A stretch of DNA of 51,765 nt from Streptomyces sp. TRM64462. Its GTDB lineage: Bacteria > Actinomycetota > Actinomycetes > Streptomycetales > Streptomycetaceae. The stretch is taken from the NCBI RefSeq assembly GCF_013362995.1, contig NZ_JABWDV010000311.1, forward strand, positions 1 to 51,765, written 5' to 3'. This document shows, one piece after another, positions 9,902 through 17,155 of this stretch. Position 1 is the first letter of the stretch. Every line of letters starts with the position of its first letter. Position numbers and translations under genes: made by a program. Below the pieces are notes generated by a model, which was given only the letters and a program-made list of their open reading frames with translations, searched no databases and had not been told where the DNA came from.

Positions 9902-10567
9902 CTACCCGCTCAGCCCGGTCTGCCGCAGGGTGAGGTTCAGCCGCCCCGAGCGCATGCCCACAGCCGGGTCGCCCGTACCCGGGTACACCTTCGGCACGCC
10001 GTGGTACGCGAACCGGGACGGCCCACCGAAGACGAACAGGTCGCCGGACGCCAGCTCCACATCGGTGTACGGACGCCCCCGGCTCTCGTTGTTGCCGAAC
10101 CGGAAGACGCAGCTGTCGCCGATGCTCAGGGACACCACCGGGGCGCCGCAGCGCTCCTCCTTGTCCTGGTGCATGCCCATCCGCGCGTCGGCGTCGTAGA
10201 AGTTGATCAGCGCAGCGTCCGGCGCGTAGCCGCCGTCGTCCCCGTAGGCGTCGGCCACGGCCGCCCGCCCCAGCTCGGCCAGCCAGGCCGGGAACGGGGC
10301 GACGCGGGCACCGTTCACGTCGTCGGCGGTCCGGGTGTACCGGTACGGCTGCCAGTGCCATCCCAGGCACACGGTACGGACCGACATCACCCCGCCGCCG
10401 GGCAGCGCGGTGTGCCGGAGCGGCACCGGCCCCCGCGCCCACGCGCGGCACGCCTCGACCAGCTCACGCTGCCGCCCGGCCGACAGCCACCCCGGGACGT
10501 GCACCGCACCGGGAGCGATCTCCGCGCGCTCCCGGGGCAGCGGGAACAGCCCGAGCCCATCCGTCAC
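9902..10567 (-). CDS. alkB: AlkB-like alpha-ketoglutarate-dependent DNA dealkylase
   Basis: Fe(II)/2-oxoglutarate dioxygenase that oxidatively removes alkyl groups (N1-methyladenine and N3-methylcytosine type) from DNA. 221 residues. Iron ligands H133 and D135 (MGMHQDKEE) and H189 (RFAYHGVPK) are present, with the AlkB Arg pair R209 and R215 (RLNLTLR) that holds 2-oxoglutarate. ALINFYDADARMGMH is the typical family core. The GTG start at 10567 overlaps the ogt stop (GTGA on the minus strand), so the two repair genes form one coupled operon with ogt first. No Ada-type regulator is visible. Confidence 0.93.
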   Translation of the reverse strand: MTDGLGLFPLPRERAEIAPGAVHVPGWLSAGRQRELVEACRAWARGPVPLRHTALPGGGVMSVRTVCLGWHWQPYRYTRTADDVNGARVAPFPAWLAELGRAAVADAYGDDGGYAPDAALINFYDADARMGMHQDKEERCGAPVVSLSIGDSCVFRFGNNESRGRPYTDVELASGDLFVFGGPSRFAYHGVPKVYPGTGDPAVGMRSGRLNLTLRQTGLSG

Positions 10568-11067
10568 CGTACGAGCGCGCCTTCCAGGCCGAGCAGCCGC
10601 TCCTTGCGCTCGGGCCCCGCCGCGTAGCCCCGCAGCGAACCGTCCGCGCCGATCACCCGGTGGCAGGGCCGCACCACGAGCAGCGGGTTGCGGCCGATCG
10701 CCGTCCCCACGGCCCGCACCCCCGCGCCGCTCACGCCGACCCGCGCGGCGATCTCGCCGTACGTCGTCGTGGTGCCGTACGGGACGTCGTCCAGCGCCCG
10801 CCACACGCGCCGCTGGAAGTCGGTGGCGCCGCCCTGCTCCGCGTATGGGACGTCGAACCGTGTCAGCCGTCCCGCGAAGTACGCGTCCAGCTGCCGGGCG
10901 AGCGCGACGAACGCCTCCGGCGCGTGCCGCCATCCATCGCGCACGGCGACCGCGCCCTTCTGCCCCGGCAGCGAGAGCGAGGCCAGCGCGGTGGCCCCGT
11001 CGGGCCGCTGCTCGCCCACGAGCAGCATCGTGCCCAGGGGCCCGTCGACATGCGCGTACACCGTCAT
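10564..11067 (-). CDS. ogt: Methylated-DNA-protein-cysteine methyltransferase
   Basis: Suicide repair protein that transfers the methyl group from O6-methylguanine to its own cysteine. 167 residues starting MTVYAHVDGPLGTMLL. The active-site motif PCHRVIG has the acceptor Cys135. DFQRRVWRALDDVPYGTTTTYGEIA is the Arg-finger/recognition-helix region of the C-terminal domain. The ATG at 11067 has GAGGA a short distance upstream; a longer in-frame extension lacks family similarity. It is coupled to alkB downstream, giving a two-gene direct-reversal repair operon. Confidence 0.94.
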   Translation of the reverse strand: MTVYAHVDGPLGTMLLVGEQRPDGATALASLSLPGQKGAVAVRDGWRHAPEAFVALARQLDAYFAGRLTRFDVPYAEQGGATDFQRRVWRALDDVPYGTTTTYGEIAARVGVSGAGVRAVGTAIGRNPLLVVRPCHRVIGADGSLRGYAAGPERKERLLGLEGALVR

Positions 11068-11307
11068 GGTGGTCCGTCCTCCTCGTCCCTGCTCCCGCCA
11101 GTGTCGCCCGCCGGACCACCCGCCCGCTGGCGGAAATCCGACACGACGACCGCATGGACGCGACGACCGCACGGACGCGGCGACCGCGACCGCCCCGAGC
11201 CGCCGGAACCCCCGGCGAACGAGGCGGGGGCGGACCGGCCGTCGGCCATGTCCGCCCCCGTCCCGCCTGCGATCGTGCAGGACCGTGCAGAAACGTCTCG
11301 GGAGACG

Positions 11308-11796
11308 TCAGCGGTAGTTCACGAACTGCAGCGCGAAGTCGAAGTCCTTGCCCTTCAGCAGGGCGATCACGGCCTGAAGGTCGTCCCGGCTCTTCGAGGT
11401 GACCCGCAGCTCGTCGCCCTGCACCTGCGCCTTGACGCCCTTCGGGCCCTCATCGCGGATGATCTTCGCCACCTTCTTGGCGTTCTCCTGCGAGATGCCC
11501 TCCTCGATCGTGGCGAAGATCTTGTACTCCTTGCCGGACAGCTGCGGCTCGCCGGCGTCCAGCGACTTCAGCGAGATCCCGCGCTTGACCAGCTTGGACT
11601 GGAAGACGTCGAGGATCGCGTTGACCCGGTCCTCGGAGTTCGCCTGCATCAGGATCTTGTCGCCGGACCACGAGATCGACGCCCCGACGTTCTTGAAGTC
11701 GTAACGCTGGGAGATCTCCTTCGCCGCCTGGTTGAGGGCGTTGTCGACCTCCTGCCGCTCGACCTTCGAGACGATGTCGAAACTGGAGTCGGCCAT
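11308..11796 (-). CDS. yajQ: YajQ family nucleotide-binding protein (UPF0234/DUF520)
   Basis: 162 residues beginning [20 protein letters not shown], the standard YajQ N-terminus. The family has two ferredoxin-like folds; some members bind cyclic di-GMP or nucleotides, but the role in Streptomyces is not established. Motifs include QRYDFK and the C-terminal [21 protein letters not shown]. The ATG at 11796 has AGGAG about 9 bases upstream; the longer frame upstream is not protein-like. It is transcribed away from the tRNA-Tyr gene. Confidence 0.93.
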   Translation of the reverse strand: MADSSFDIVSKVERQEVDNALNQAAKEISQRYDFKNVGASISWSGDKILMQANSEDRVNAILDVFQSKLVKRGISLKSLDAGEPQLSGKEYKIFATIEEGISQENAKKVAKIIRDEGPKGVKAQVQGDELRVTSKSRDDLQAVIALLKGKDFDFALQFVNYR

Positions 11797-11993
11797 GTCC
11801 TGTGGCTCCTTGTATCGGGTGCGTAGGGGGTGCGGCCGGACCGCGCCGACCGCAACCCCAAAGCCTAGCCACCCGCACGGGCCCCACGCGCTGATCAAAT
11901 CCGGTGGCGGAGCACCCCCGGGGATCAGGTATTGTTTACGTCGTTGCCAGGGAGCACCGCCGCAAGGCCAGGTCTCCTGGGGCGACATCCCAT

Positions 11994-12075
11994 GGCGGTG
12001 TGCCCGAGTGGCCAATGGGAGCGGACTGTAAATCCGTCGGCTTAGCCTACCCAGGTTCGAATCCTGGCGCCGCCA
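11994..12075 (+). tRNA. tRNA-Tyr (anticodon GTA)
   Basis: Acceptor stem GGCGGTG (11994-12000) pairs with CGCCGCC (12068-12074), with one G-T pair. The anticodon loop contains GTA (CTGTAAA). The T-arm GGTTCGAATCC is canonical, and there is a long variable arm as expected for tyrosine. CCA is not encoded. Confidence 0.96.
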
Positions 12076-12083
12076 CGCGATGA

Positions 12084-12125
12084 GAAGGGCCCGTGATCAG
12101 CGGAGACGCTGATCACGGGCCCTTC
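12084..12125. terminator. Strong bidirectional hairpin after tRNA-Tyr
   Basis: A perfect 19-bp inverted repeat (12084-12102 with 12107-12125) surrounds a GAGA tetraloop. No long U-tract follows, which is common for Streptomyces terminators. It separates tRNA-Tyr from the converging gene on the minus strand and can end both transcripts. Confidence 0.8.
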
Positions 12126-12176
12126 TGCTGTCGCGGCCTGTCGCTACCTGCCGTCGCCACACCCGCGCACCGGGGT

Positions 12177-12833
12177 TCAGTTGCCGGCGACCGCCTTCAC
12201 CGCGACCGAGACCGGGACGGTGCCGCTGACGAGTTCCAGGGTGAGGCCGGCCGTCGCCGGGGTCTCCACCAGTTCGGCCAGGACGGCGGCCACGTCGTCG
12301 CGCGGGACCGGGCCGCGGCCGGTCGAGGCCTCCAGGCGGACCAGGCCCGTGCCCGCGTCGTCCGTGAGGATGCCGGGCCGCAGGATCGTCCAGTCCAGGG
12401 CGCTCTTGGACCGCACGTACGCGTCGGCCGCGCCCTTCGCGCGCAGGTACGCGTCGAACACCTCGCTGCCCGGGTGGTCCGGGTCGGCGCGCATCGAGGA
12501 CACGATGAGGAAGCGCCGTACCCCCGCGCGCTCCGCCGCGTCCGCGAACAGGACCGCCGCGCCCCAGTCCACGGTCTCCTTGCGGGCGACACCGCTCCCC
12601 GGCCCCGCCCCGGCGGCGAACACCGCCGCGTCGGCGCCCTGCAGCACCGCGGCGATCATCTCCACCGACGCGGACTCCAGGTCCAGCACAACAGGCTCCG
12701 CGCCCGCGTCCCGAAGGTCGTCCGCCTGCTCGGGCCTCCGGATGATGCCCGCCACCTCATGCCCGCCCGCCGCCAGCAGCCGTTCGAGCCGCAGAGCGAT
12801 CCGGCCGTGTCCTCCAGCAATGACAATGCGCAT
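12177..12833 (-). CDS. NAD(P)H-binding atypical SDR-type protein
   Basis: 218 residues beginning MRIVIAGGHGRIALRLERLLAAGG. This is a Rossmann-fold nucleotide-binding glycine motif (G7, G8, G10) of the NAD(P)-binding/NmrA-like atypical short-chain dehydrogenases. Later segments fit the same group: VFAAGAGPGSG (beta-4 region), FLIVSSMRAD and DWTILRPGILTD, which is the loop in place of the classical YxxxK catalytic pair. These proteins are often oxidoreductases, redox sensors or epimerase relatives; the substrate is unknown. It ends close to the bidirectional hairpin at 12084-12125. Confidence 0.85.
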   Translation of the reverse strand: MRIVIAGGHGRIALRLERLLAAGGHEVAGIIRRPEQADDLRDAGAEPVVLDLESASVEMIAAVLQGADAAVFAAGAGPGSGVARKETVDWGAAVLFADAAERAGVRRFLIVSSMRADPDHPGSEVFDAYLRAKGAADAYVRSKSALDWTILRPGILTDDAGTGLVRLEASTGRGPVPRDDVAAVLAELVETPATAGLTLELVSGTVPVSVAVKAVAGN

Positions 12834-12867
12834 GCTCACGACCGTACGGCGAGAGCGGCGAAAGCGC

Positions 12868-14100
12868 TCACGGACGCGCGTCCGGCCGCCCCTGACGCGG
12901 CAGTTCGAGCGCCGCCGCCGAGTCGCAGTACTCCCGCACCGCACTCGTCCGCGCCACCACCCGCCCCCGGTGCACCACGATCCGGCTGTACGCCAGCGAC
13001 AGCACCCCCGCCAGCCGCTCCCCGCGCACCGCCAGCAGCTCCGCGGGGAACCCCGCCTCCACCCGCACCGCCGGCAGCCCCATCGCCTCCCGCGCCGCCC
13101 CGCTCACCGCCCCGTACGCCTCCGCCGGCCGCAGCCCGCCCTGCGACACCAGCAGAAACGCCGCCTCCAGCGGGTCACCCCGCCCCACCGGGTTCGCCAG
13201 ATCGCGCAACGCCCCGCTGCCCGCCGCGATCCGCACCCCCGCCGCCCGCAGCAGCCGCACCGGCGGCACCGCCCGCACCTCCGTACCCCCGCAACCGCCC
13301 TGCGGCAGGCACATCACCGTCACGCCGGCCGCGGCCAGCCGGTCCGCGACCCGCGCCTGCGCGTCCTCCGGCAGCCGCGTCAGCGCCCCGCACGGCCCGA
13401 TCGCCACGCCCGGCCGCAGCCCGCCCGCCATCGCCGCCAGCCGCACCAGCCGCGCCGGATCGTCCCCGTCCGTGTGCAGGTCCACCGGGCAGCCGTGCTC
13501 CGCTGCCACCTCCAGCACCGCCTCCGCGTACCCCGCGGGGTCCGGGTCCACGTCCGGACAGCCGCCCACCACCGACGCGCCCATCTTCACCGCGTCCCGC
13601 AGCATCGCGAGCCCGTCCGCCCCGGCCACGCCCGTCAGCAGCCGCGGCACCGCCACCGCCGTCAGATCGGCGAGCCCGCGCAGCGACCGCCGCGCCTGGA
13701 GCACCGCCTCCAGCGACGCCAGCCCCTGCACGTCCCCGATCCGCACGTGCGCGCGCAGCGCCGTCGCCCCGTGGCCGAGCTGCAGCAGCGCCGCCTCCGT
13801 GGCGCGGCGCTGGACGTCCTCGGTCGCGTACGAGACGGGGCCCGGCGCGTCGGCGCTGAGCGCCGTGTCGGCGTGGGCGTGCGGCTCGGCGGGGGCCGGA
13901 AGCAGCAGGTACCCGGCGAGGTCCACGCGGGCGCCGTGGCCGCCGAGGCTGCCCGGCGTGCCCACGGCCTCGATGCGCCCGCCGCTGAGCCGTACGTCGA
14001 CGGTCCTGCCGTCCATGAGCCGGGCGCCGCACAGCAGCAGGGCGGTGGTCTCGGTGGTGGCGCCCTCGGGCGGCCGCGGCTGCTGGCTGTCGGACGACAT
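12868..14100 (-). CDS. Cytosine deaminase-like amidohydrolase, probable pseudoenzyme
   Basis: 410 residues with the amidohydrolase layout of the CodA/cytosine deaminase group: N-terminal beta-sandwich, HAHAD metal motif (H74, H76), the RAHVR segment (118-120), DLHTDGDD (H209), GVAIGPCGAL (231-240) and RIAAGSGALRDLANPVGRGDP. Aligned by eye with E. coli CodA, three catalytic positions are changed: the proton-shuttle Glu of HCDE is Gly212, the His of ASHTTAM is Pro236, and the metal-ligand Asp of GHDD is Gly296. The Asp of the usual HVD is Arg. The HxH pair and H209 remain. The fold looks intact with no stops, so the gene appears maintained but unlikely to deaminate cytosine. It lies 34 bases upstream of the SDR-like gene on the same strand. 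Confidence 0.8.
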   Translation of the reverse strand: MSSDSQQPRPPEGATTETTALLLCGARLMDGRTVDVRLSGGRIEAVGTPGSLGGHGARVDLAGYLLLPAPAEPHAHADTALSADAPGPVSYATEDVQRRATEAALLQLGHGATALRAHVRIGDVQGLASLEAVLQARRSLRGLADLTAVAVPRLLTGVAGADGLAMLRDAVKMGASVVGGCPDVDPDPAGYAEAVLEVAAEHGCPVDLHTDGDDPARLVRLAAMAGGLRPGVAIGPCGALTRLPEDAQARVADRLAAAGVTVMCLPQGGCGGTEVRAVPPVRLLRAAGVRIAAGSGALRDLANPVGRGDPLEAAFLLVSQGGLRPAEAYGAVSGAAREAMGLPAVRVEAGFPAELLAVRGERLAGVLSLAYSRIVVHRGRVVARTSAVREYCDSAAALELPRQGRPDARP

Positions 14101-14345
14101 CGGGCTCCTGGCAGGGGCGGAGGGGCGGGCGGTGGCAGCAAGATCGCTCAGCGTGAGGTGAGCCTAGGCGCCGTCCGTCCGGGCTTCGAGGAGGAGCGCA
14201 ATAGTCGTACCGGCGTGGGGCACGAGTGGCGTACGAGGCGACTCCAGCCGCGGGTACGGGGCGACTCCCGCCGGTCCCGGCCAGGGCGTCCGCGCCCGGC
14301 TGCGGGCGGGGCTCCGCGCGCGGCCGCAGGGGGCGGGAATCGGAT

Positions 14346-14375
14346 TTGGGTGAACGGCCGCCGACCGTGTAATGT
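14346..14375 (+). promoter_or_regulatory. Candidate promoter for the tRNA-Thr/tRNA-Met unit
   Basis: TTGGGT at 14346-14351 and TAATGT at 14370-14375 are separated by 18 bases, a good vegetative-type promoter. The predicted start point is a few bases before tRNA-Thr at 14387. The rest of 14101-14345 shows only GC-rich sequence with no gene I can support. Confidence 0.55.
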
Positions 14376-14386
14376 CTTCATCGCTC

Positions 14387-14459
14387 GCCCCAATAGCTCA
14401 GTCGGCAGAGCGTCTCCATGGTAAGGAGAAGGTCTACGGTTCGATTCCGTATTGGGGCT
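14387..14459 (+). tRNA. tRNA-Thr (anticodon GGT)
   Basis: Acceptor stem GCCCCAA (14387-14393) pairs with TTGGGGC (14452-14458). The anticodon loop ATGGTAA gives GGT between TCTCC and GGAGA. The T-arm GGTTCGATTCC is canonical. CCA is not encoded. Confidence 0.95.
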
Positions 14460-14469
14460 CTGGTGTCAG

Positions 14470-14500
14470 GGGATCCTCACCTTCGGGTGGGGTGATCCCG
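14470..14500 (+). other. UUCG-capped spacer hairpin between two tRNAs
   Basis: The arms GGGATC...CACC and GGTG...GATCCC close on a TTCG tetraloop near 14481-14484. It lies between tRNA-Thr and tRNA-Met and could be a processing signal of a joint tRNA precursor. Confidence 0.45.
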
Positions 14501-14507
14501 ACATCTC

Positions 14508-14580
14508 AGCGGTGTAGCTCAGTCGGTAGAGCAAGCGGCTCATAATCGCTGTGTCACCGGTTCAAGTCCGGTCACCGCTA
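14508..14580 (+). tRNA. tRNA-Met (anticodon CAT, elongator-like)
   Basis: Acceptor stem AGCGGTG (14508-14514) pairs fully with CACCGCT (14573-14579), unlike the mismatched first pair of initiator tRNA. The anticodon loop CTCATAA gives CAT. The T-arm GGTTCAAGTCC is canonical. CCA is not encoded. Confidence 0.93.
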
Positions 14581-14585
14581 CTCCC

Positions 14586-14628
14586 AGTAGCCGATTGTGG
14601 GGTCGGTCCTTCGATCGGCTACTCTTTT
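14586..14628 (+). terminator. Terminator after the tRNA-Met gene
   Basis: A 10-bp inverted repeat, AGTAGCCGAT (14586-14595) with ATCGGCTACT (14614-14623), is followed by CTTTT. A -10-like TACTCT (14620-14625) inside the 3' arm may serve rpmG, so the site may be a terminator/promoter overlap. Confidence 0.6.
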
Positions 14629-14669
14629 CTGCGTTCCATCCGTCCATCCGTCCGTCAAGGAGCACTCAC

Positions 14670-14834
14670 GTGGCTGCCACCGACGTCCGCCCGAAGATCA
14701 CGCTGGCCTGCGTGGAGTGCAAGGAGCGGAACTACATCACCAAGAAGAACCGGCGCAACAACCCGGACCGTCTTGAGATGAAGAAGCACTGCCCGCGTTG
14801 CAACGCGCACACCGCGCACCGCGAGACGCGCTGA
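14670..14834 (+). CDS. rpmG: 50S ribosomal protein L33 (zinc-binding form)
   Basis: 54-residue L33 starting [18 protein letters not shown]. Both CxxC pairs are present (C14, C17, C41, C44), so this is the zinc-binding (C+) paralogue. Streptomyces often has a second cysteine-free L33 controlled by the zinc regulator Zur. The GTG at 14670 is set by AAGGAG about 8 bases upstream. The gene sits downstream of two tRNAs and is closed by a strong terminator. Confidence 0.95.
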   Translation: MAATDVRPKITLACVECKERNYITKKNRRNNPDRLEMKKHCPRCNAHTAHRETR

Positions 14835-14845
14835 ATCAGGCTCGT

Positions 14846-14880
14846 ACACGAGGCCGTCCCCACCGGGGGCGGCCTCGTGT
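14846..14880 (+). terminator. Terminator after rpmG
   Basis: A 16-bp stem (14846-14861 with 14865-14880) with one G-T pair closes on a three-base loop just after the rpmG stop. It is GC-rich with no long U-run. Confidence 0.75.
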
Positions 14881-14941
14881 CGTTTCCGCACACCCCAGCA
14901 CTCCAGCACCCCAACGCACCACATCAGGAGGTACCGCGTCC

Positions 14942-15394
14942 ATGGCGCTCGACCAGTCCTTCGTGGGGCGGACCTATCCGCCCACCGCGCCGTACGAGGT
15001 CGGCCGGGAAAAGATCCGCGAGTTCGCCGAGGCGATCGGTGACGGGAATCCGGCTTTCACCGACACGGAGGCCGCCAAGGCGCTCGGGCACCCCGAAGTG
15101 ATCGCCCCGCCGACCTTTGTGTTCGCGATCACGTTCCAGGCCGCGGGACAGGTGATCTCCGACCCCCAGCTCGGTCTCGACTACAGCCGCGTCGTCCACG
15201 GCGACCAGAAATTCGCGTACACCCGTCCCGTACGCGCCGGGGACCGGCTCACGGTCACCTCGACCATCGAGGCGATCAAGTCCCTCGCCGGGAACGACAT
15301 TCTCGATATCCGCGGTGAGGTGCACGACGAGGCGGGCGAGCACGTCGTGACCGCCTGGACCAAGCTCGTGGCGCGCGCGGCAGAGGAGGCGTGA
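14942..15394 (+). CDS. MaoC-like/FAS1-type dehydratase N-terminal protein (UPF0336)
   Basis: 150 residues with a hot-dog fold, related to the HadA/HadC-type subunits of (3R)-hydroxyacyl-ACP dehydratase. Typical strings are FAEAIGDGNPAFTDTEAAK, VIAPPTFVFAITFQ and FAYTRPVRAGDRLTV. It lacks the hydratase DxxxxH motif, as expected for the structural partner of a catalytic MaoC subunit. The ATG at 14942 has AGGAGG (14927-14932) upstream. The catalytic partner follows within 10 bases. Family members take part in fatty or mycolic acid elongation; in Streptomyces, which has no mycolic acids, the substrate is unproven. Confidence 0.9.
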   Translation: MALDQSFVGRTYPPTAPYEVGREKIREFAEAIGDGNPAFTDTEAAKALGHPEVIAPPTFVFAITFQAAGQVISDPQLGLDYSRVVHGDQKFAYTRPVRAGDRLTVTSTIEAIKSLAGNDILDIRGEVHDEAGEHVVTAWTKLVARAAEEA

Positions 15395-15402
15395 GAAACA
15401 CC

Positions 15403-15831
15403 ATGACCGCCAAGATCGCATTCGACGACGTCGAGGTCGGCACCGAACTCCCGGCGCAGAGCTTTCCCGTGACGCGCGCCACGCTCGTGCGGTACGCGGG
15501 CGCCTCCGGCGACTTCAACCCGATCCACTGGAACGAGAAGTTCGCCAAGGAGGTCGGGCTCCCCGACGTCATCGCACACGGCATGTTCACGATGGCCGAG
15601 GCCATCCGTGTCGTGACCGACTGGGCCGGCGACCCGGCCGCCGTCGTCGAGTACGGGGTGCGCTTCACCAAGCCGGTCATCGTGCCGAACGACGACGAGG
15701 GCGCGCTGATCGAGGTCAGCGCCAAGGTCGCGGCCAAGCTCGACGACGGCCGGGTCCGCGTCGACCTGACCGCCACCAGCGCGGGCCAGAAGGTCCTCGG
15801 CATGTCCCGCGCCGTCGTCCAGCTCGCCTGA
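15403..15831 (+). CDS. MaoC-family (R)-hydratase/dehydratase, HadB-like catalytic subunit
   Basis: 142 residues beginning MTAKIAFDDVEVGTELP. The catalytic hydratase-2 motif is visible in YAGASGDFNPIHWNEKFAKE (Asp...His) followed by GLPDVIAHGMFTMAEA. The likely partner is the preceding non-catalytic subunit, giving a heterodimeric enoyl/hydroxyacyl dehydratase. I chose ATG 15403 because GAGGAGG (15385-15391) sits at a workable distance. A GTG at 15391 would lie on the Shine-Dalgarno itself, although its GTGA overlap with the upstream stop makes it possible. Confidence 0.91.
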   Translation: MTAKIAFDDVEVGTELPAQSFPVTRATLVRYAGASGDFNPIHWNEKFAKEVGLPDVIAHGMFTMAEAIRVVTDWAGDPAAVVEYGVRFTKPVIVPNDDEGALIEVSAKVAAKLDDGRVRVDLTATSAGQKVLGMSRAVVQLA

Positions 15832-15869
15832 CACGACGCCACCCCCTCCGGGCACGGGCCAGGGCACAC

Positions 15870-16065
15870 CACCCAGGGCCCGGGCCCTCGGCCACCGGCC
15901 CTAGTCCGGCCCGGGCCCGGCCCCCGGCCCCAGTCCGGCCCCGGCCAGGCCCGGCAGCGGCCCCAGCCCGGCCCCGCCCAGGCCCGGCCCCAGGCCCGGC
16001 CCCAGGCCCAGCCTCCGTCCCCGGTGCGCCGCGCCCGGCCCCGCCCCGACCCCGTACCGGAGACC
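15870..16065. repeat. GC-rich degenerate direct repeats before murB
   Basis: The gap 15832-16099 contains no supported gene. Short degenerate repeats of CCCGGCCCC and CCAGGCCCGG fill most of it, almost purely G and C on alternate strands. It probably arose by slippage. No terminator-like hairpin stands out after the MaoC gene. Confidence 0.5.
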
Positions 16066-16086
16066 GGCGCCCCCACCCGTGCCCCG

Positions 16087-16092
16087 TACTCT
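16087..16092 (+). promoter_or_regulatory. Candidate -10 box for leaderless murB
   Basis: TACTCT ends 7 bases before the murB GTG at 16100. No ribosome binding site precedes the GTG. This arrangement is typical of leaderless actinobacterial mRNAs, where transcription starts at the start codon. A -35 is not clear. Confidence 0.45.
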
Positions 16093-16099
16093 TGGGCCC

Positions 16100-17155
16100 G
16101 TGCAGGAACTCCACGACGCCCCACTCGCCCCGTTGACCACCTTCCGGCTCGGCGGGCCCGCCGCACGGCTTGTCACCGCCACCACGGATGACGAAGTCGT
16201 CGCCGCCGTGCGCGAGGCCGACAGCACCGGGACGCCCCTGCTGCTCATCGGCGGCGGCTCCAACCTGGTCATCGGCGACAAGGGCTTCGACGGCACCGCC
16301 CTGCGCATCGCGACCCGAGGCCTCACCCTCGACGGCACCCGCCTGGAGCTGGCCGCCGGCGAGGTCTGGTCCGACGCGGTCGCCCGGACCGTCGAGGCGG
16401 GTCTGGCCGGCATCGAGTGCCTGGCCGGCATCCCCGGCTCGGCCGGCGCCACGCCCATCCAGAACGTCGGGGCGTACGGCCAGGAGGTCTCCGCCACGAT
16501 CACAGAGGTCGTCGCGTACGACCGGCGCGCCGAGGAGACGGTGACGGTCCCCAACGCGGAGTGCCTGTTCTCGTACCGCCACAGCCGCTTCAAGGCGGAC
16601 CCCGACCGGTACGTCGTCCTGCGCGTACGGTTCGCGCTGGAGGACGCGGACGGGATGAGCGCCCCGATCCGGTACGCGGAGACCGCGCGCGCCCTGGGCG
16701 TCGAGCCCGGCGACCGCGTCCCCGTCGGCGCCGCCCGCGAGACCGTCCTCGCCCTCCGCGCCGGCAAGGGCATGGTCCTGGACCCCGACGACCACGACAC
16801 CTGGTCCGCCGGGTCCTTCTTCACCAACCCGATCCTCACCGACGCCGAGTACGCGGCTTTCCTCGACCGCGTCCGCGACCGCCTCGGCCCCGACACCGCC
16901 CCGCCCGCGTACCCGGCGGGCGACGGCCGGACCAAGACGTCAGCGGCCTGGCTGATCGACAAGGCGGGGTTCACCAAGGGCTACGGGGCCGGACCCGCCC
17001 GTATCTCCACCAAGCACACCCTCGCCCTCACCAACCGCGGCGAGGCCACCACCGAGGACCTCCTGGCCCTCGCCCGCGAGGTCGTCGCCGGCGTACGGGA
17101 CGCCTTCGGCGTGACACTGGTCAACGAGCCGGTCACGGTCGGCGTCAGCCTGTAG
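16100..17155 (+). CDS. murB: UDP-N-acetylenolpyruvoylglucosamine reductase
   Basis: FAD enzyme reducing UDP-GlcNAc-enolpyruvate to UDP-MurNAc with NADPH, an early cytoplasmic step of peptidoglycan synthesis. 351 residues from the GTG at 16100 (QELHDAPLAPLTTFRLGGPA). FAD-binding GGGSN is at 51-55 and IPGSAGATPIQNVGAYGQE at 111-129. YRHSRFK (159-165) carries the active-site Tyr/Arg, AGSFFTNP contains the catalytic Ser239, and Glu343 lies near the C-terminus (NEPVTVGV). An upstream in-frame GTG at 16079 exists, but the -10-like box sits between the two. It converges on and overlaps the adenosine deaminase gene by 11 bases. Confidence 0.95.
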   Translation: MQELHDAPLAPLTTFRLGGPAARLVTATTDDEVVAAVREADSTGTPLLLIGGGSNLVIGDKGFDGTALRIATRGLTLDGTRLELAAGEVWSDAVARTVEAGLAGIECLAGIPGSAGATPIQNVGAYGQEVSATITEVVAYDRRAEETVTVPNAECLFSYRHSRFKADPDRYVVLRVRFALEDADGMSAPIRYAETARALGVEPGDRVPVGAARETVLALRAGKGMVLDPDDHDTWSAGSFFTNPILTDAEYAAFLDRVRDRLGPDTAPPAYPAGDGRTKTSAAWLIDKAGFTKGYGAGPARISTKHTLALTNRGEATTEDLLALAREVVAGVRDAFGVTLVNEPVTVGVSL

